From CAJKWP01 sp050943075 (GTDB lineage Bacteria; Bacillota; Clostridia; Christensenellales; UBA1242): DNA of 40,691 nt. Positions within the stretch are counted from its first letter, which is position 1, and each line of letters opens with the position of its first letter. Both the position numbers and the translations under genes were made by a program. Of the stretch, positions 15,205 to 23,830 are shown in pieces. The DNA lies in NCBI GenBank assembly GCA_050943075.1, contig JBMNOM010000004.1, positions 1 through 40,691 of the forward strand, read 5' to 3'. The notes beneath the pieces were generated by a model. It made no database searches, was not told where the DNA came from, and worked only from the letters and a program-made list of their open reading frames with translations.

Positions 15205-18200
15205 ATGAAACTAAGACAAAAACAAAAATTTATACTTTTAACACTATGCCTTGCTTTTGCATTTGCAATTGGCAGTTTACCAATTAACACTTTTTTTGCC
15301 GGCAAGCAAGCACACGCCTCATCTTTTGAAACTGTTTCAATTACAAATGGCGACTTTAATTTAAGTCCAACTGCAACATATTTAGAAACAGATCCAACTG
15401 GATGGCAAAAACAAACTTCTGCATTGGGAACTTTTGGTGCAATTAACACAGCGGACAAAAACTGGAGCAAAGACAACACCAACACCACATACAGATTGAG
15501 CGCCAACCCACAAACAATGGCGGCAGACCCAAAAGACACAAAAATTTTGATGCTTAACGCAAGAACAAGCACAGAAGACACAAAAATTTCTGCAGACCGC
15601 TCACAAACATCAAATGGTTATAAATCAAACAAAATTTCATTGAATGCAAATTCATACTACAAACTTACAATTTTAGTTAAAACTGAATTCTTCCCTAAAA
15701 AAGATGCAAGCAGTGTAAGTTCTGGTGCTTTTGGTTCAATTTACATTTCAGGTTTTACAACTGACGCAGCAAACAACCAAGCAAAATGGGAATTAATTCA
15801 AACAAACAACGTTTGGAAACAATATAACTTCTATGTTCAAACAGGAATTGAAAGCGAAGAAATTTCAGTTGAATTGTGGCTTGGAACAAAAACAGGAATT
15901 AAATCACCTTATGCTGTGTTCTACGACAACATCAGTTTGTTAAAACTTTCACAAACAACATATCAAAACGAAAAAGTTGTTAACTCAAACAACAAAGTAA
16001 TTGAACTTGAAAGATATTTCCTTCCAAGCGTAAACAATGCAGATTTTGAAACTGGAAACATCTTGTCAAAAACAGCTGGTGAATATGACTGGACACCTTC
16101 TGTTAGTGGCTTCCCTGCAAATACTGTTCACAGAATTATTAACACAAATTATGCAAGCGAAATGACTGGCTACAACCACTTGGGTGGCGATGGCTTAAAT
16201 GGTAATTATGCACTTTGGCTTGCAGCAAAAGATGCAATCACAACAGAATTTGGTTATGTTTCATCAAAAATTGAAATTAACAAATTTGGCTATTACAAAA
16301 TTAGCGTTAACGCAAAAGTTGACGAAAACACAACAGCAAAAGTTGTTTTGAAAGAGGGTGATGATGTTGTTGATTTCTTGAAAGACAGCGGAGTTAGAGA
16401 AGAAAACATCACCTACACTCCTGTGACAAAAGAAATCACAATCAATTCAAACCCATCAACACTAATTACAAACAACTATGGAACATATTCCTTCTTAATT
16501 AAAGCAGATTCACTTTACAACACAAGTGTTAAATTGCAATTGCTTTTGGTAAGCAGTGACAATCAAAGCGGTTTAACAAGCGGAAGCGTTGTGTTTGACA
16601 ACGTTATTGTTGAAAAATTGTCAAGTTCTGAATACGAAACAGGGACAGGCTCTTCAAATGACGCAAAAGTTGATTTGTCAACAATCACAGGCACACCTTC
16701 AATTTCAAATGGAACATTTAACGATGTTGAGGTTTTGAAATCTGACAGCACTTTCCCACTTGCTCCAAAAAACTGGACATCAAGTGTGAAAGATAAAAGC
16801 GAAAATGTTTATGGCATTGTTAACACTCAAACACAACACTATGATGCAAACAAAGCTTCCTATGGCAATATGACAAACCCAAAAAATCCATCAGGAATCA
16901 GCACAGACATTGAATCAAACAACGTGCTTATGCTTTACAACAAAGTTGCTTCATATCAATCAGTTAAATCTGATGCAATCTCAATTTCACAAAACACATA
17001 TTACAACTTAACATTAAAATTTAAAACAACACATGATAATGTTAACTTCAATGTTCAACTTTTAAGCCAAGACGGCATTAAAGTGTTTGAAAAAACAAAT
17101 CTTCACTCTTCAAACGCATGGCTTGATTTCAACATTACAATTCAAGTTTCAACATCATCAATCAGTTCACTTTCACTTGTTTTGGGCCTTGGAAATGCTT
17201 CCAACCCAAGCCAAGGACACGTGTTTATCGACAACGTTAGCTTAATCACACTTTCCTCATACACTTCAGCACAATTTAAAGCGGAAGAAACTGCAAGCGA
17301 AAGTATGAGTTTAAGAAACACTTTGGACTTGTCACAATATTTAATGAATAGCCCAATTAAAAATGCAGACAACAGTTATGAAATTACAGCTTTCACTGGT
17401 AAATATGAATCTGGAAATGCAAACTCAAATGCAGGTGTAATCAATGGCATGTCAAACGACAGAAATGTTCAAAACAGCCCAGACAACACTTCAAGCAAAT
17501 TCATTTACTACATTGAAAACTATGCAACAGCAAATTATTCACTCACCTCAATTGACAGTTTTAATTTGGAAACAGATAAAATTTATAAATTTTCAATTTT
17601 TGTTAAAACAAACTTTGAAAACCCAGGTGAAGATTACAAACAAGAATATGGTGCAATTGTTTCACTTGTTGGCCTTAATGACAATATTAAAAACATTAAC
17701 ACTTCAAACGAATGGGAAGAAATTATCATTGTTGTGAGAACAACTGGTCAAACAAGCGTTAACTTGCAACTTGCACTTTCAACTCAAACAGAAACAAGCG
17801 GCGTGGCATACTTTGACAATTTCACTTTCAGCACATTAACAACAGAAGAATATCAAGCTTTTGTTGCTGAAGATGAAAAAGGCGAAAACAAAAATCTTTT
17901 AATCATTGGCTCAACCGACATTGAAGAAGAACCAGAAGACGAAGAAGACAACACAGGTTCAAACTTCAGCTGGTTAATCATCCCTTCACTTTTGACAGGT
18001 GTTGCATTAATCTTGGCAATTGTTGGAACAATTTTAAGAAGAGTTAACTTCAAGAAATTTGCAAAGAAAAAACAAACCGAATACGACAGAAAAGACACCT
18101 TGTATCGTGATATGATTAGAAAAGAAGCTGAAGCACAAAGAGATGCTGAACTTAAAGCACTTAACGCTTCCCTTAACGAAATCACAACCACTCTTGCAGA

Positions 18201-18456
18201 AATTGAAGAACAAAACAAAGAACGTCTTGCAATGCAAAGAAAATCAAGAGGCAAAGCGCTTGACAAATCAGTTGAAAAAGAATTTAAGGCATACGCAGCA
18301 AAACGCACAAAACTTGAAAAACAAAAAGAACAACTTGTTGCAGTAATCGAAAACAAAAACACATCTGAATACTTGCTTGCACTTCAAAAGAAAATTAAAG
18401 ACCAAAAACTTAAAGAAGCTTTGAAGGCAGCACAAGCAGATAAAGCAAAAAAATAA
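15205..18456 (+). CDS. large surface protein: four jelly-roll-like repeats, membrane anchor, cytoplasmic coiled coil
   Basis: I do not recognise a named gene. The 1083-residue protein begins with a signal peptide (basic start, hydrophobic stretch, likely cleavage after AHA near residue 38). Four repeats of roughly 190-230 residues follow (about 45-250, 275-475, 500-685, 710-885). Each opens near an N-G/A-D/T-F turn with a Trp-containing strand (clearest in the first three) and closes with a DNxxxxxL strand, for example FYDNISLLKLS and VFIDNVSLITLS. This pattern resembles carbohydrate-binding galactose-binding-like beta sandwiches. An acidic linker precedes one membrane helix (about 920-944). 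The last 139 residues are Lys/Glu/Ala-rich, coiled-coil forming and predicted cytoplasmic. No sortase motif or catalytic domain is visible. It is monocistronic with its own promoter and terminator. Confidence 0.8.
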   Translation: MKLRQKQKFILLTLCLAFAFAIGSLPINTFFAGKQAHASSFETVSITNGDFNLSPTATYLETDPTGWQKQTSALGTFGAINTADKNWSKDNTNTTYRLSANPQTMAADPKDTKILMLNARTSTEDTKISADRSQTSNGYKSNKISLNANSYYKLTILVKTEFFPKKDASSVSSGAFGSIYISGFTTDAANNQAKWELIQTNNVWKQYNFYVQTGIESEEISVELWLGTKTGIKSPYAVFYDNISLLKLSQTTYQNEKVVNSNNKVIELERYFLPSVNNADFETGNILSKTAGEYDWTPSVSGFPANTVHRIINTNYASEMTGYNHLGGDGLNGNYALWLAAKDAITTEFGYVSSKIEINKFGYYKISVNAKVDENTTAKVVLKEGDDVVDFLKDSGVREENITYTPVTKEITINSNPSTLITNNYGTYSFLIKADSLYNTSVKLQLLLVSSDNQSGLTSGSVVFDNVIVEKLSSSEYETGTGSSNDAKVDLSTITGTPSISNGTFNDVEVLKSDSTFPLAPKNWTSSVKDKSENVYGIVNTQTQHYDANKASYGNMTNPKNPSGISTDIESNNVLMLYNKVASYQSVKSDAISISQNTYYNLTLKFKTTHDNVNFNVQLLSQDGIKVFEKTNLHSSNAWLDFNITIQVSTSSISSLSLVLGLGNASNPSQGHVFIDNVSLITLSSYTSAQFKAEETASESMSLRNTLDLSQYLMNSPIKNADNSYEITAFTGKYESGNANSNAGVINGMSNDRNVQNSPDNTSSKFIYYIENYATANYSLTSIDSFNLETDKIYKFSIFVKTNFENPGEDYKQEYGAIVSLVGLNDNIKNINTSNEWEEIIIVVRTTGQTSVNLQLALSTQTETSGVAYFDNFTFSTLTTEEYQAFVAEDEKGENKNLLIIGSTDIEEEPEDEEDNTGSNFSWLIIPSLLTGVALILAIVGTILRRVNFKKFAKKKQTEYDRKDTLYRDMIRKEAEAQRDAELKALNASLNEITTTLAEIEEQNKERLAMQRKSRGKALDKSVEKEFKAYAAKRTKLEKQKEQLVAVIENKNTSEYLLALQKKIKDQKLKEALKAAQADKAKK

Positions 18457-18464
18457 TTTAATAT

Positions 18465-18493
18465 AAAAAGCAGTTCAAACTGAACTGCTTTTT
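18465..18493. terminator. bidirectional terminator between surface-protein gene and phosphohexomutase-like gene
   Basis: A perfect 13-bp stem (AAAAAGCAGTTCA with TGAACTGCTTTTT) with a three-base loop lies eight bases after the plus-strand stop codon. The flanking A/T runs allow it to end the convergent minus-strand unit too. Confidence 0.9.
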
Positions 18494-18574
18494 CTTTTGC
18501 TTTTTTTATGATTTATACTTTTTTAAATTGTTGTTATTTTTAATTTAAACTTTTGCATTTGTTTAAATTTTAAC

Positions 18575-19933
18575 TCAATTTAACTTCTCTTTTTTAATAA
18601 AACTTTCCAAAAATGAAAAAATTTCTTCTTTAAGACTTTCATCTTCAGTTTCCAAAATGATTTCAATTTCATTTAAAAACTTGTTTTGTCTTATAAAAAT
18701 TTTGCCTTTGTCAATTAGTGAAAACTCACACAAGTTAATAACTTCTTCAAACTTTTTCATGTCAAATTTGTGATAGATTTTAATTTTCTTTTCAAATCTT
18801 TTTGCAAGTGGCATTTCAATCACTTTTAAAACTAAATCGCGGTTTTGTGTGAAAATGTTTAAAAACTTAATCAATGTTAAAAACGCATCTGAGGTTAAAG
18901 CATTATTCATAAAAACAATGTTGCCAAAATTGTCGCCACAAATATCTGCACCAGTTTCAAGCGCTGTGTGAATGAGCTTTTTTTGTGTCAAGCTGTCTTG
19001 CATAATTCCAAATTCAATGTTCTCTTGCTTCAGTTTTTCAAATAATTTGCTGTTTGTCATTGGTCCAAGAATCAAATATGGTTTTTTGCCTTGTTGTTTT
19101 TCATTTAAAGCAAATAACAAAAGTAGTTTTTCGTTTGCAATTTTGTTGCCATTAGAATCAAAAAACACAATTTTGTCACAATCGCCATCAAACACAATTT
19201 TAAAATCGAAAAAGTTTTTGTTGTTTTTACGCTGGCCAAAGCTGTCTTGAGTTTTAAAATTTGAGGTTTTACTGCTTAGAACACTTCGCGTAAAGGTTTG
19301 GTTAATTTTGTCGCAATCAAAACTGCCGTGTGCAATGAAAGGTTTAAGCCCTAATGCCATGCAAAATTCTTCATAAAGTTCTTCCCCGCTTCCACACGAC
19401 AAATCTGCCAAGATTTTAATGGAATTTGCTTTTTTGTCAATAAGGGAAAATTGTTTTAAAAAGTTTATGTATTCAAAATTGAAATAGGGTTTATAGTAAA
19501 CTTTGCCTTCTTTTTGTTTTAAATTTATTGTGCTTAAATTTTTAAACTTAAATTCAATTGCACTTAGTTGTTCATCAGAAATTTTAAGCCCATTGCCATT
19601 AAAAATTTTAAACCCAACAAAATCTTTTGGTTTTGACGAACCTGTAATCATAATGCCACAAGTTGCTTTATATGCCCTTGTTGCAAACGAAACCGCTGCT
19701 GTGGAAGTTGTTCCCAACAAAAAAACATTAACACCAAGTGATTTAAACACTTGTGCAAATGTTCTTTCAAGTTCTCCTGTGTTTTCTCTTGTGTCTTTAC
19801 CAATGACAAAATTCATTGTGTTGTCCAAAAACACTTGATAAAGCACTTGTGCAAGTTTTGATGCAAATTGCACTGATATTTCTTGGTTAAATTTTCCTAA
19901 AATGATGTCTGAATTAAAAACTTTAAGTTTAAT
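18575..19933 (-). CDS. degenerate phosphohexomutase-family protein, probable ATT start
   Basis: The protein is related to GlmM/phosphoglucomutases. Recognisable regions are the N-terminal FNSDIILGKF strand, VIGKDTR, the phosphoserine loop TGSSKPKD (usual TxSHNP), the metal loop DGDCDK (usual DGDGDR) and the sugar loop GDNFGN (usual GExSGH). The C-terminal phosphate loop (usual RPSGTEP) reads RQNKFLN. So three of four active-site loops are altered and catalysis is doubtful. The first ATG/GTG in frame (GTG at 19873) would remove the conserved first strand. The frame extends upstream to ATT at 19931-19933, six bases after GGAGG inside the end of trxB, giving 452 residues. That start is inferred. 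Translation is probably coupled to trxB. Confidence 0.75.
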   Translation of the reverse strand: MKLKVFNSDIILGKFNQEISVQFASKLAQVLYQVFLDNTMNFVIGKDTRENTGELERTFAQVFKSLGVNVFLLGTTSTAAVSFATRAYKATCGIMITGSSKPKDFVGFKIFNGNGLKISDEQLSAIEFKFKNLSTINLKQKEGKVYYKPYFNFEYINFLKQFSLIDKKANSIKILADLSCGSGEELYEEFCMALGLKPFIAHGSFDCDKINQTFTRSVLSSKTSNFKTQDSFGQRKNNKNFFDFKIVFDGDCDKIVFFDSNGNKIANEKLLLLFALNEKQQGKKPYLILGPMTNSKLFEKLKQENIEFGIMQDSLTQKKLIHTALETGADICGDNFGNIVFMNNALTSDAFLTLIKFLNIFTQNRDLVLKVIEMPLAKRFEKKIKIYHKFDMKKFEEVINLCEFSLIDKGKIFIRQNKFLNEIEIILETEDESLKEEIFSFLESFIKKEKLN

Positions 19934-19935
19934 AA

Positions 19936-20868
19936 TCAGCCTCCACGAACAAAAGAATGTGCAGAAAGCGCTGCCATTGCTCCATCACTTGTAGCGGTGA
20001 CAATTTGTCTAACCTCTTTATCTCTTATGTCGCCTGCTGCAAACACACCTTTAACGCTTGTTTGCATTTTTTCATTTGTTTTAATGTAGCCGTCTGGTGT
20101 TAAGTCAACTTGACCTTGCAATTTGACTGTGTCTGGTTTTCTGCCAATCGCAATGAAAAGCGCGCTGACATCAAGTGTTTTTCTTTCTTTTGTTAAAAGG
20201 TTTTCAACTTCAATTGAACTCACCTTGTCATCGCCATTAATTTTAACAACAGCACTGTTTAAAACAAGATTAATGTTGCCGTTTGGGTTATTTTCTTTAA
20301 CATGTGCCATAACTCTGCTTACCAAACGTTCTTCAGCGCGAAAAGTGTCTTTTCTGTGAATTAAATAAATTTCCTTTGCCACTCCTGATAGATATATGCA
20401 ATCGTCAAAAGATGTGTTCCCACCGCCAACAACTGCAACAGTTTTACCTTTAAAGAAAGCACCATCACAAGTTGCACAATAGCTAATTCCTCGGCCAATC
20501 AAACGCTCTTCGTTTTCAAGTTCAAGTTGGCGTTCTTTTGCGCCAAGTGCCAAAATTACGCTTTTTGCTTGGTAGGTGTTTCCAAGCCCATGAAGCACTT
20601 TAATTTGGCTTTGCAATTCATATTTAACAATTTCATCAAAAATTGTTTCAAGCCCAAGTTCTTCAGCTTGAGCATATATTTTCATTGAGAGTTCATAGCC
20701 GCTAATTGACAAATATCCTGGGTAGTTTTCCACATTTGGTGTAATTGCAATTTGCCCGCCTGGTGCTGCTTTTTCAATTAAAAGCACTGTTAAACCAGCA
20801 CGAAGTGCGTAGATTGCACTTGTTAAACCAGCAGGACCGCCTCCCACAATAATTAAATCGTAAATCAT
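19936..20868 (-). CDS. trxB: thioredoxin-disulfide reductase
   Basis: TrxB is an NADPH- and FAD-dependent flavoenzyme reducing thioredoxin. It is 310 residues, with the FAD-binding IIVGGGPAGLTSAIYA, the redox-active CATCDG, the NADPH-binding VVGGGNTSFDDCIYL and HRKDTFRA, and the C-terminal FAAGDIRD FAD motif. The start ATG follows AAAGGAG. Its last codons (GGA GGC TGA) supply the likely Shine-Dalgarno for the following phosphohexomutase-like gene. Confidence 0.95.
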   Translation of the reverse strand: MIYDLIIVGGGPAGLTSAIYALRAGLTVLLIEKAAPGGQIAITPNVENYPGYLSISGYELSMKIYAQAEELGLETIFDEIVKYELQSQIKVLHGLGNTYQAKSVILALGAKERQLELENEERLIGRGISYCATCDGAFFKGKTVAVVGGGNTSFDDCIYLSGVAKEIYLIHRKDTFRAEERLVSRVMAHVKENNPNGNINLVLNSAVVKINGDDKVSSIEVENLLTKERKTLDVSALFIAIGRKPDTVKLQGQVDLTPDGYIKTNEKMQTSVKGVFAAGDIRDKEVRQIVTATSDGAMAALSAHSFVRGG

Positions 20869-20984
20869 AAATCTCCTTTATTTGTCATAAATGCCTTGTT
20901 TTTTAATTATTATTTGGTGTTTAAAACAAAATAATTATTTTCTTAAACAAAACTCTTTATGCACGCTTGTGTAAAATTGATTGT

Positions 20985-20993
20985 ATTATAACA
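20985..20993 (-). promoter_or_regulatory. extended -10 promoter for trxB
   Basis: TGTTATAAT on the minus strand is an extended -10 box. The -35 region is a T-run without a good hexamer. It leaves a leader of about 110 bases before trxB. No clear riboswitch or operator was recognised in that leader, nor in the rest of 20869-21089. Confidence 0.55.
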
Positions 20994-21089
20994 CAAAATA
21001 AAAAAAAGAAAAAATACTTTTTTGCCTATGTGTTTTAAAGCAAGTTAAAGCATTTTTTCAAATAATTATTTTATTTTTTTTAATTACTC

Positions 21090-21809
21090 TTACAATTCAA
21101 CGTTATGATAAACAGCTGAAACGTCGTCGTTTTCTTCAAGCATATTAATCATTTTTTCAAAGCTCTTCATGTTTTCTGGGTTCAAATTAACATAAGTTGT
21201 TGGCACAAATTCAATTTCCGAGTTAACAACATTAAACCCTTGTTTTTCTGCACTTGAAAGCATTGCAGAAAATTTTTCTGGCAAGGTGTAAATCACAAAT
21301 GAATCATCGCCTTCTTCCAAGTCTTCGCCATCGTTTGAAAGCACAAATTCAAAGATATCGTCAAATTTTAAATTATTTTTCTCAATAACAATTACGCCTT
21401 TTCTGTTAAACATATAAGAAACTGAACCTGTTTGGCCCAAACTTCCGCCGTTTTTATCAAAAGCATGACGAACATCGCCTGCTGTTCTGTTTCTGTTGTC
21501 TGTTAAACACATTACAATCACAGCGCTTCCGCCCACGCCATAGCCTTCATAATTAATTTGTTCGTAATTTGCGCCATCATTTTCCCCTGCTGCTTTTTTA
21601 ATTGCGCGGTTAATGCTGTCCATTGGCATATTGTTTTGTCTTGCTTTGCTGATGGCATCTTTAAGGCGGCTGTTAATATCCGGGTCAGGTCCACCAAGCT
21701 TTGCTGCAACAGAAATTTCTCTAACAAGTTTTGTAAAAATTCTGCCTCTTTGAGCGTCGGCTTTTTCTTTTGTGCGTTTAATATTATTCCACTTACTATG
21801 TCCTGACAT
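21090..21809 (-). CDS. YebC/PmpR-family protein (TACO1 family)
   Basis: The protein starts MSGHSKWNNIKRTK, the family signature, and has the full-length three-domain form (239 residues), with NRNRTAGDVRHAFDKNGG and GSVSYMFNRKGVI. Family members have been described as DNA-binding regulators and, more recently, as ribosome-associated factors relieving stalls. The start is the ATG at 21807-21809 after GGAGGATAAA, one base past the stop of the preceding methyltransferase gene, so the two are probably coupled. Confidence 0.95.
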   Translation of the reverse strand: MSGHSKWNNIKRTKEKADAQRGRIFTKLVREISVAAKLGGPDPDINSRLKDAISKARQNNMPMDSINRAIKKAAGENDGANYEQINYEGYGVGGSAVIVMCLTDNRNRTAGDVRHAFDKNGGSLGQTGSVSYMFNRKGVIVIEKNNLKFDDIFEFVLSNDGEDLEEGDDSFVIYTLPEKFSAMLSSAEKQGFNVVNSEIEFVPTTYVNLNPENMKSFEKMINMLEENDDVSAVYHNVEL

Positions 21810-21810
21810 T

Positions 21811-22542
21811 TTATCCTCCAAAATTAATTAAATACATTATAATTGCGCCACTGACAGCCACATTTAAACTTTCCAAATTGTTTTCCATTGGTAATGAAAC
21901 AATTTTGCCTTGTGCTGCTTTAACAATTTCTTCACTTACTCCATTGCCTTCATTTCCAAGTGCAAGCCCAATGTTTCCATTTGGTTTTTCCTTAAAAATA
22001 TTTTTTCCGTCCATGTCGGCAACATACAAATTGTTAAGTGTGAAGTTTTGAAGAAATTCTTTTCTTGTCATCTCGTGCACAAAAAGGCTGAAAAGCGCTC
22101 CTGCTGAACTTCTAATCACTTTTTCGTTTGTAATTGACGCACAATCCAAAAGAAAAACAGTTTTAAAGTTTGCTGCAAGTGCTGTGCGCAAAAGCGTTCC
22201 CACATTGCCAGCGTCTTGCACATTGTCAAGCACCAAATAATTGCCTTGTGGGGCTTTATATGGCTTTTTCTCAAATTCAAAAACTCCCAACACCCCTGCA
22301 CTTGTGACAACAGAAGATAATTGAGCCAAAACCTCTTTTGAAACAAAAATAACTTTGTCTCTAAACTTAGAAACAAAGTTGTATTGTTTGTCTTTTTGAA
22401 TAAGTACATGTTTCAAAGTTAAATTATGGTTTAAAGCTTCTTCAATTAAAATGGGTGTATCTAAAAAAAGCAAAAACCTATTTTTTGCTTTTTCTTTTTT
22501 TAATTGTTTAATAAATGAATTATTTACTGAAGTTATTTCCAT
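21811..22542 (-). CDS. SpoU/TrmH-family RNA 2'-O-methyltransferase
   Basis: A SPOUT-class methyltransferase that probably modifies rRNA or tRNA ribose. The N-terminal substrate-binding region (MEITSVNNSFIKQLKKEKAK) precedes the three SpoU motifs: NVQDAGNVGTLLRTA, LALGNEGNGVSEE and LPMENNLESLNVAVSGAI. At 243 residues it is close to TsnR/RlmB types. The exact target base cannot be read from sequence. It follows rplT by 23 bases, a frequent Firmicute arrangement, and precedes the yebC-like gene. Confidence 0.92.
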   Translation of the reverse strand: MEITSVNNSFIKQLKKEKAKNRFLLFLDTPILIEEALNHNLTLKHVLIQKDKQYNFVSKFRDKVIFVSKEVLAQLSSVVTSAGVLGVFEFEKKPYKAPQGNYLVLDNVQDAGNVGTLLRTALAANFKTVFLLDCASITNEKVIRSSAGALFSLFVHEMTRKEFLQNFTLNNLYVADMDGKNIFKEKPNGNIGLALGNEGNGVSEEIVKAAQGKIVSLPMENNLESLNVAVSGAIIMYLINFGG

Positions 22543-22565
22543 AATCCAACTTTAACTTTTAAAAT

Positions 22566-22916
22566 TTATTTTGCTTGTTTTGCAACATTAACAAGGTTTG
22601 CAAAAGCTGCTGCATCGTTAACAGCAAGGTCTGCAAGAACTTTTCTGTTAAGAGTCACATTTGCTTTTTTAAGACCATCGATAAATCTACTGTAAGAAAT
22701 ATCATTAAGTCTGCAAGCTGCATTGATTCTTGTAATCCAAAGAGAACGGAAATTTCTTTTTCTTAATTTTCTTCCAACGTAAGCATATCTTCCGCTTTTC
22801 ATAACTGCTTGTCTAGCAACACGGTATAATCTGCTTCTTGCGCCCCAATAACCTTTGGCTTGTTTCAAAATTGATCTGCGTTTCTTTTGTGCGTTTACTG
22901 CTCTTTTAATTCTCAT
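22566..22916 (-). CDS. rplT: 50S ribosomal protein L20
   Basis: L20 is an early-assembly 23S rRNA-binding protein and the likely autoregulator of this operon. It is 116 residues with the basic N-terminal helix (RRSILKQAKGYWGARSRLYR) and the conserved LWITRINAACR segment. It follows rpmI by 11 bases, with a GGAGAAG ribosome-binding site. Confidence 0.98.
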   Translation of the reverse strand: MRIKRAVNAQKKRRSILKQAKGYWGARSRLYRVARQAVMKSGRYAYVGRKLRKRNFRSLWITRINAACRLNDISYSRFIDGLKKANVTLNRKVLADLAVNDAAAFANLVNVAKQAK

Positions 22917-22927
22917 TTCTCTTCTCC

Positions 22928-23122
22928 TTATTTGTTAATCATTTTTTTGATATTCTCAGCATGTTTACCTTGAATAAAAGAACCTTTTCTCAATTTTCTT
23001 TTATGAGAAGCCGACTTTGTTGTTAAGAAGTGACTGCGGTTTGCTTTAGCAAATTTAACTTTACCAGAAGCTGTCACTTTAAATCTTTTCTTTGCACCGC
23101 TGTGTGATTTCATTTTTGGCAT
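22928..23122 (-). CDS. rpmI: 50S ribosomal protein L35
   Basis: L35 is a 64-residue basic ribosomal protein (MPKMKSHSGAKKRFKVTASGK, then HFLTTKSASHKRKLRKG). It sits between infC and rplT in the universal order, with AGGAG upstream of the ATG. Confidence 0.98.
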   Translation of the reverse strand: MPKMKSHSGAKKRFKVTASGKVKFAKANRSHFLTTKSASHKRKLRKGSFIQGKHAENIKKMINK

Positions 23123-23149
23123 GATTTTTTCTCCTATAAGTTTTGTTTA

Positions 23150-23656
23150 TTATTTTTTAGGTGATATAACTAATAAAATCATTTTACCAGTTATTTGTGC
23201 AGGTTTGTCAATTGTGCCCAAGTCTGCAAGTTTTTCGTAAAAATTGTTAACAATTTTAACTCCATTTTTAGCGTAGGCTTGTTGACGACCTTTCATTCTT
23301 AAAACAACTTTAACTTTGTTTCCGTCGTTTAAAAACCTTGTTGCATGGCGAAGTTTGGTTTCAAGATCATGAGTGTCAATTGTCATTGAAAGTTGAATTT
23401 CTTTAAATTCAACAGTCTTTTGATTTTTCTTCATCTCTTTTTCTTTTTTCATTTGTTCAAACTTGAATTTGCCATAATCCATAAGTTTGCAAACAACAGG
23501 ATTTGATGTGTTTGAAATAAGCACCAAGTCAACTCCTGCGTCAAACGCAAGACGTTTTGCTTCTTCAATGGAAACAACGCCAAGTTGTTCGCCATCTTCT
23601 CCGATTAATCTAACCTTAGAAGCTGTTATTTGATCATTAATTAATAACTGTTTTAT
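23150..23656 (-). CDS. infC: translation initiation factor IF-3, probable ATA start
   Basis: IF-3 binds the 30S subunit and proofreads start codons. The conserved N-terminus (LLINDQITASKVRLIGEDGEQLG) has no ATG, GTG or TTG ahead of it that fits. The frame begins at ATA (23654-23656), nine bases after GGAGG, giving 168 residues, the normal length. infC in many bacteria uses AUU or another non-canonical codon because IF-3 represses such starts, so ATA here fits that autoregulation. The next in-frame candidate lies too far inside the domain. The C-terminal domain (KTVEFKEIQLS, DTHDLETKLRHATRFL, GTIDKPAQITGKMILLVISPKK) is complete. Confidence 0.92.
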   Translation of the reverse strand: MKQLLINDQITASKVRLIGEDGEQLGVVSIEEAKRLAFDAGVDLVLISNTSNPVVCKLMDYGKFKFEQMKKEKEMKKNQKTVEFKEIQLSMTIDTHDLETKLRHATRFLNDGNKVKVVLRMKGRQQAYAKNGVKIVNNFYEKLADLGTIDKPAQITGKMILLVISPKK

Positions 23657-23670
23657 AGTCTTTATCCTCC

Positions 23671-23792
23671 TAAAAAAATAATTGGTGAAGCAAAAACACT
23701 CACCAATTAAAAATTCATATCAAAATAATTTAAGAATTTTTAACCAAGCCAAGATAAGTCCGACCGGTGAGAGTTTTACTCTACTTCATACG
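23671..23792 (-). promoter_or_regulatory. L20-type leader with transcription attenuator upstream of infC
   Basis: The leader of the infC-rpmI-rplT mRNA contains a structured region with the ACTCTCACCGGTCGGACTT segment, resembling Firmicute L20 leaders. A terminator hairpin follows (ATTGGTGA pairs with TCACCAAT, 23681-23707), whose T-run ends directly at the infC GGAGG. Known L20 leaders stop transcription when free L20 is in excess. The assignment rests on position and architecture and should be tested with the covariance model. Confidence 0.75.
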
Positions 23793-23798
23793 CTGATA

Positions 23799-23827
23799 AA
23801 TATATCATAATAATATGCCATTGTCAA
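23799..23827 (-). promoter_or_regulatory. sigma-A promoter of the infC operon
   Basis: TTGACA (23822-23827), a 17-base spacer and TATATT (23799-23804) lie on the minus strand immediately after the ligA stop codon. This gives the infC operon its own promoter independent of ligA. Confidence 0.85.
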
Positions 23828-23830
23828 GCA

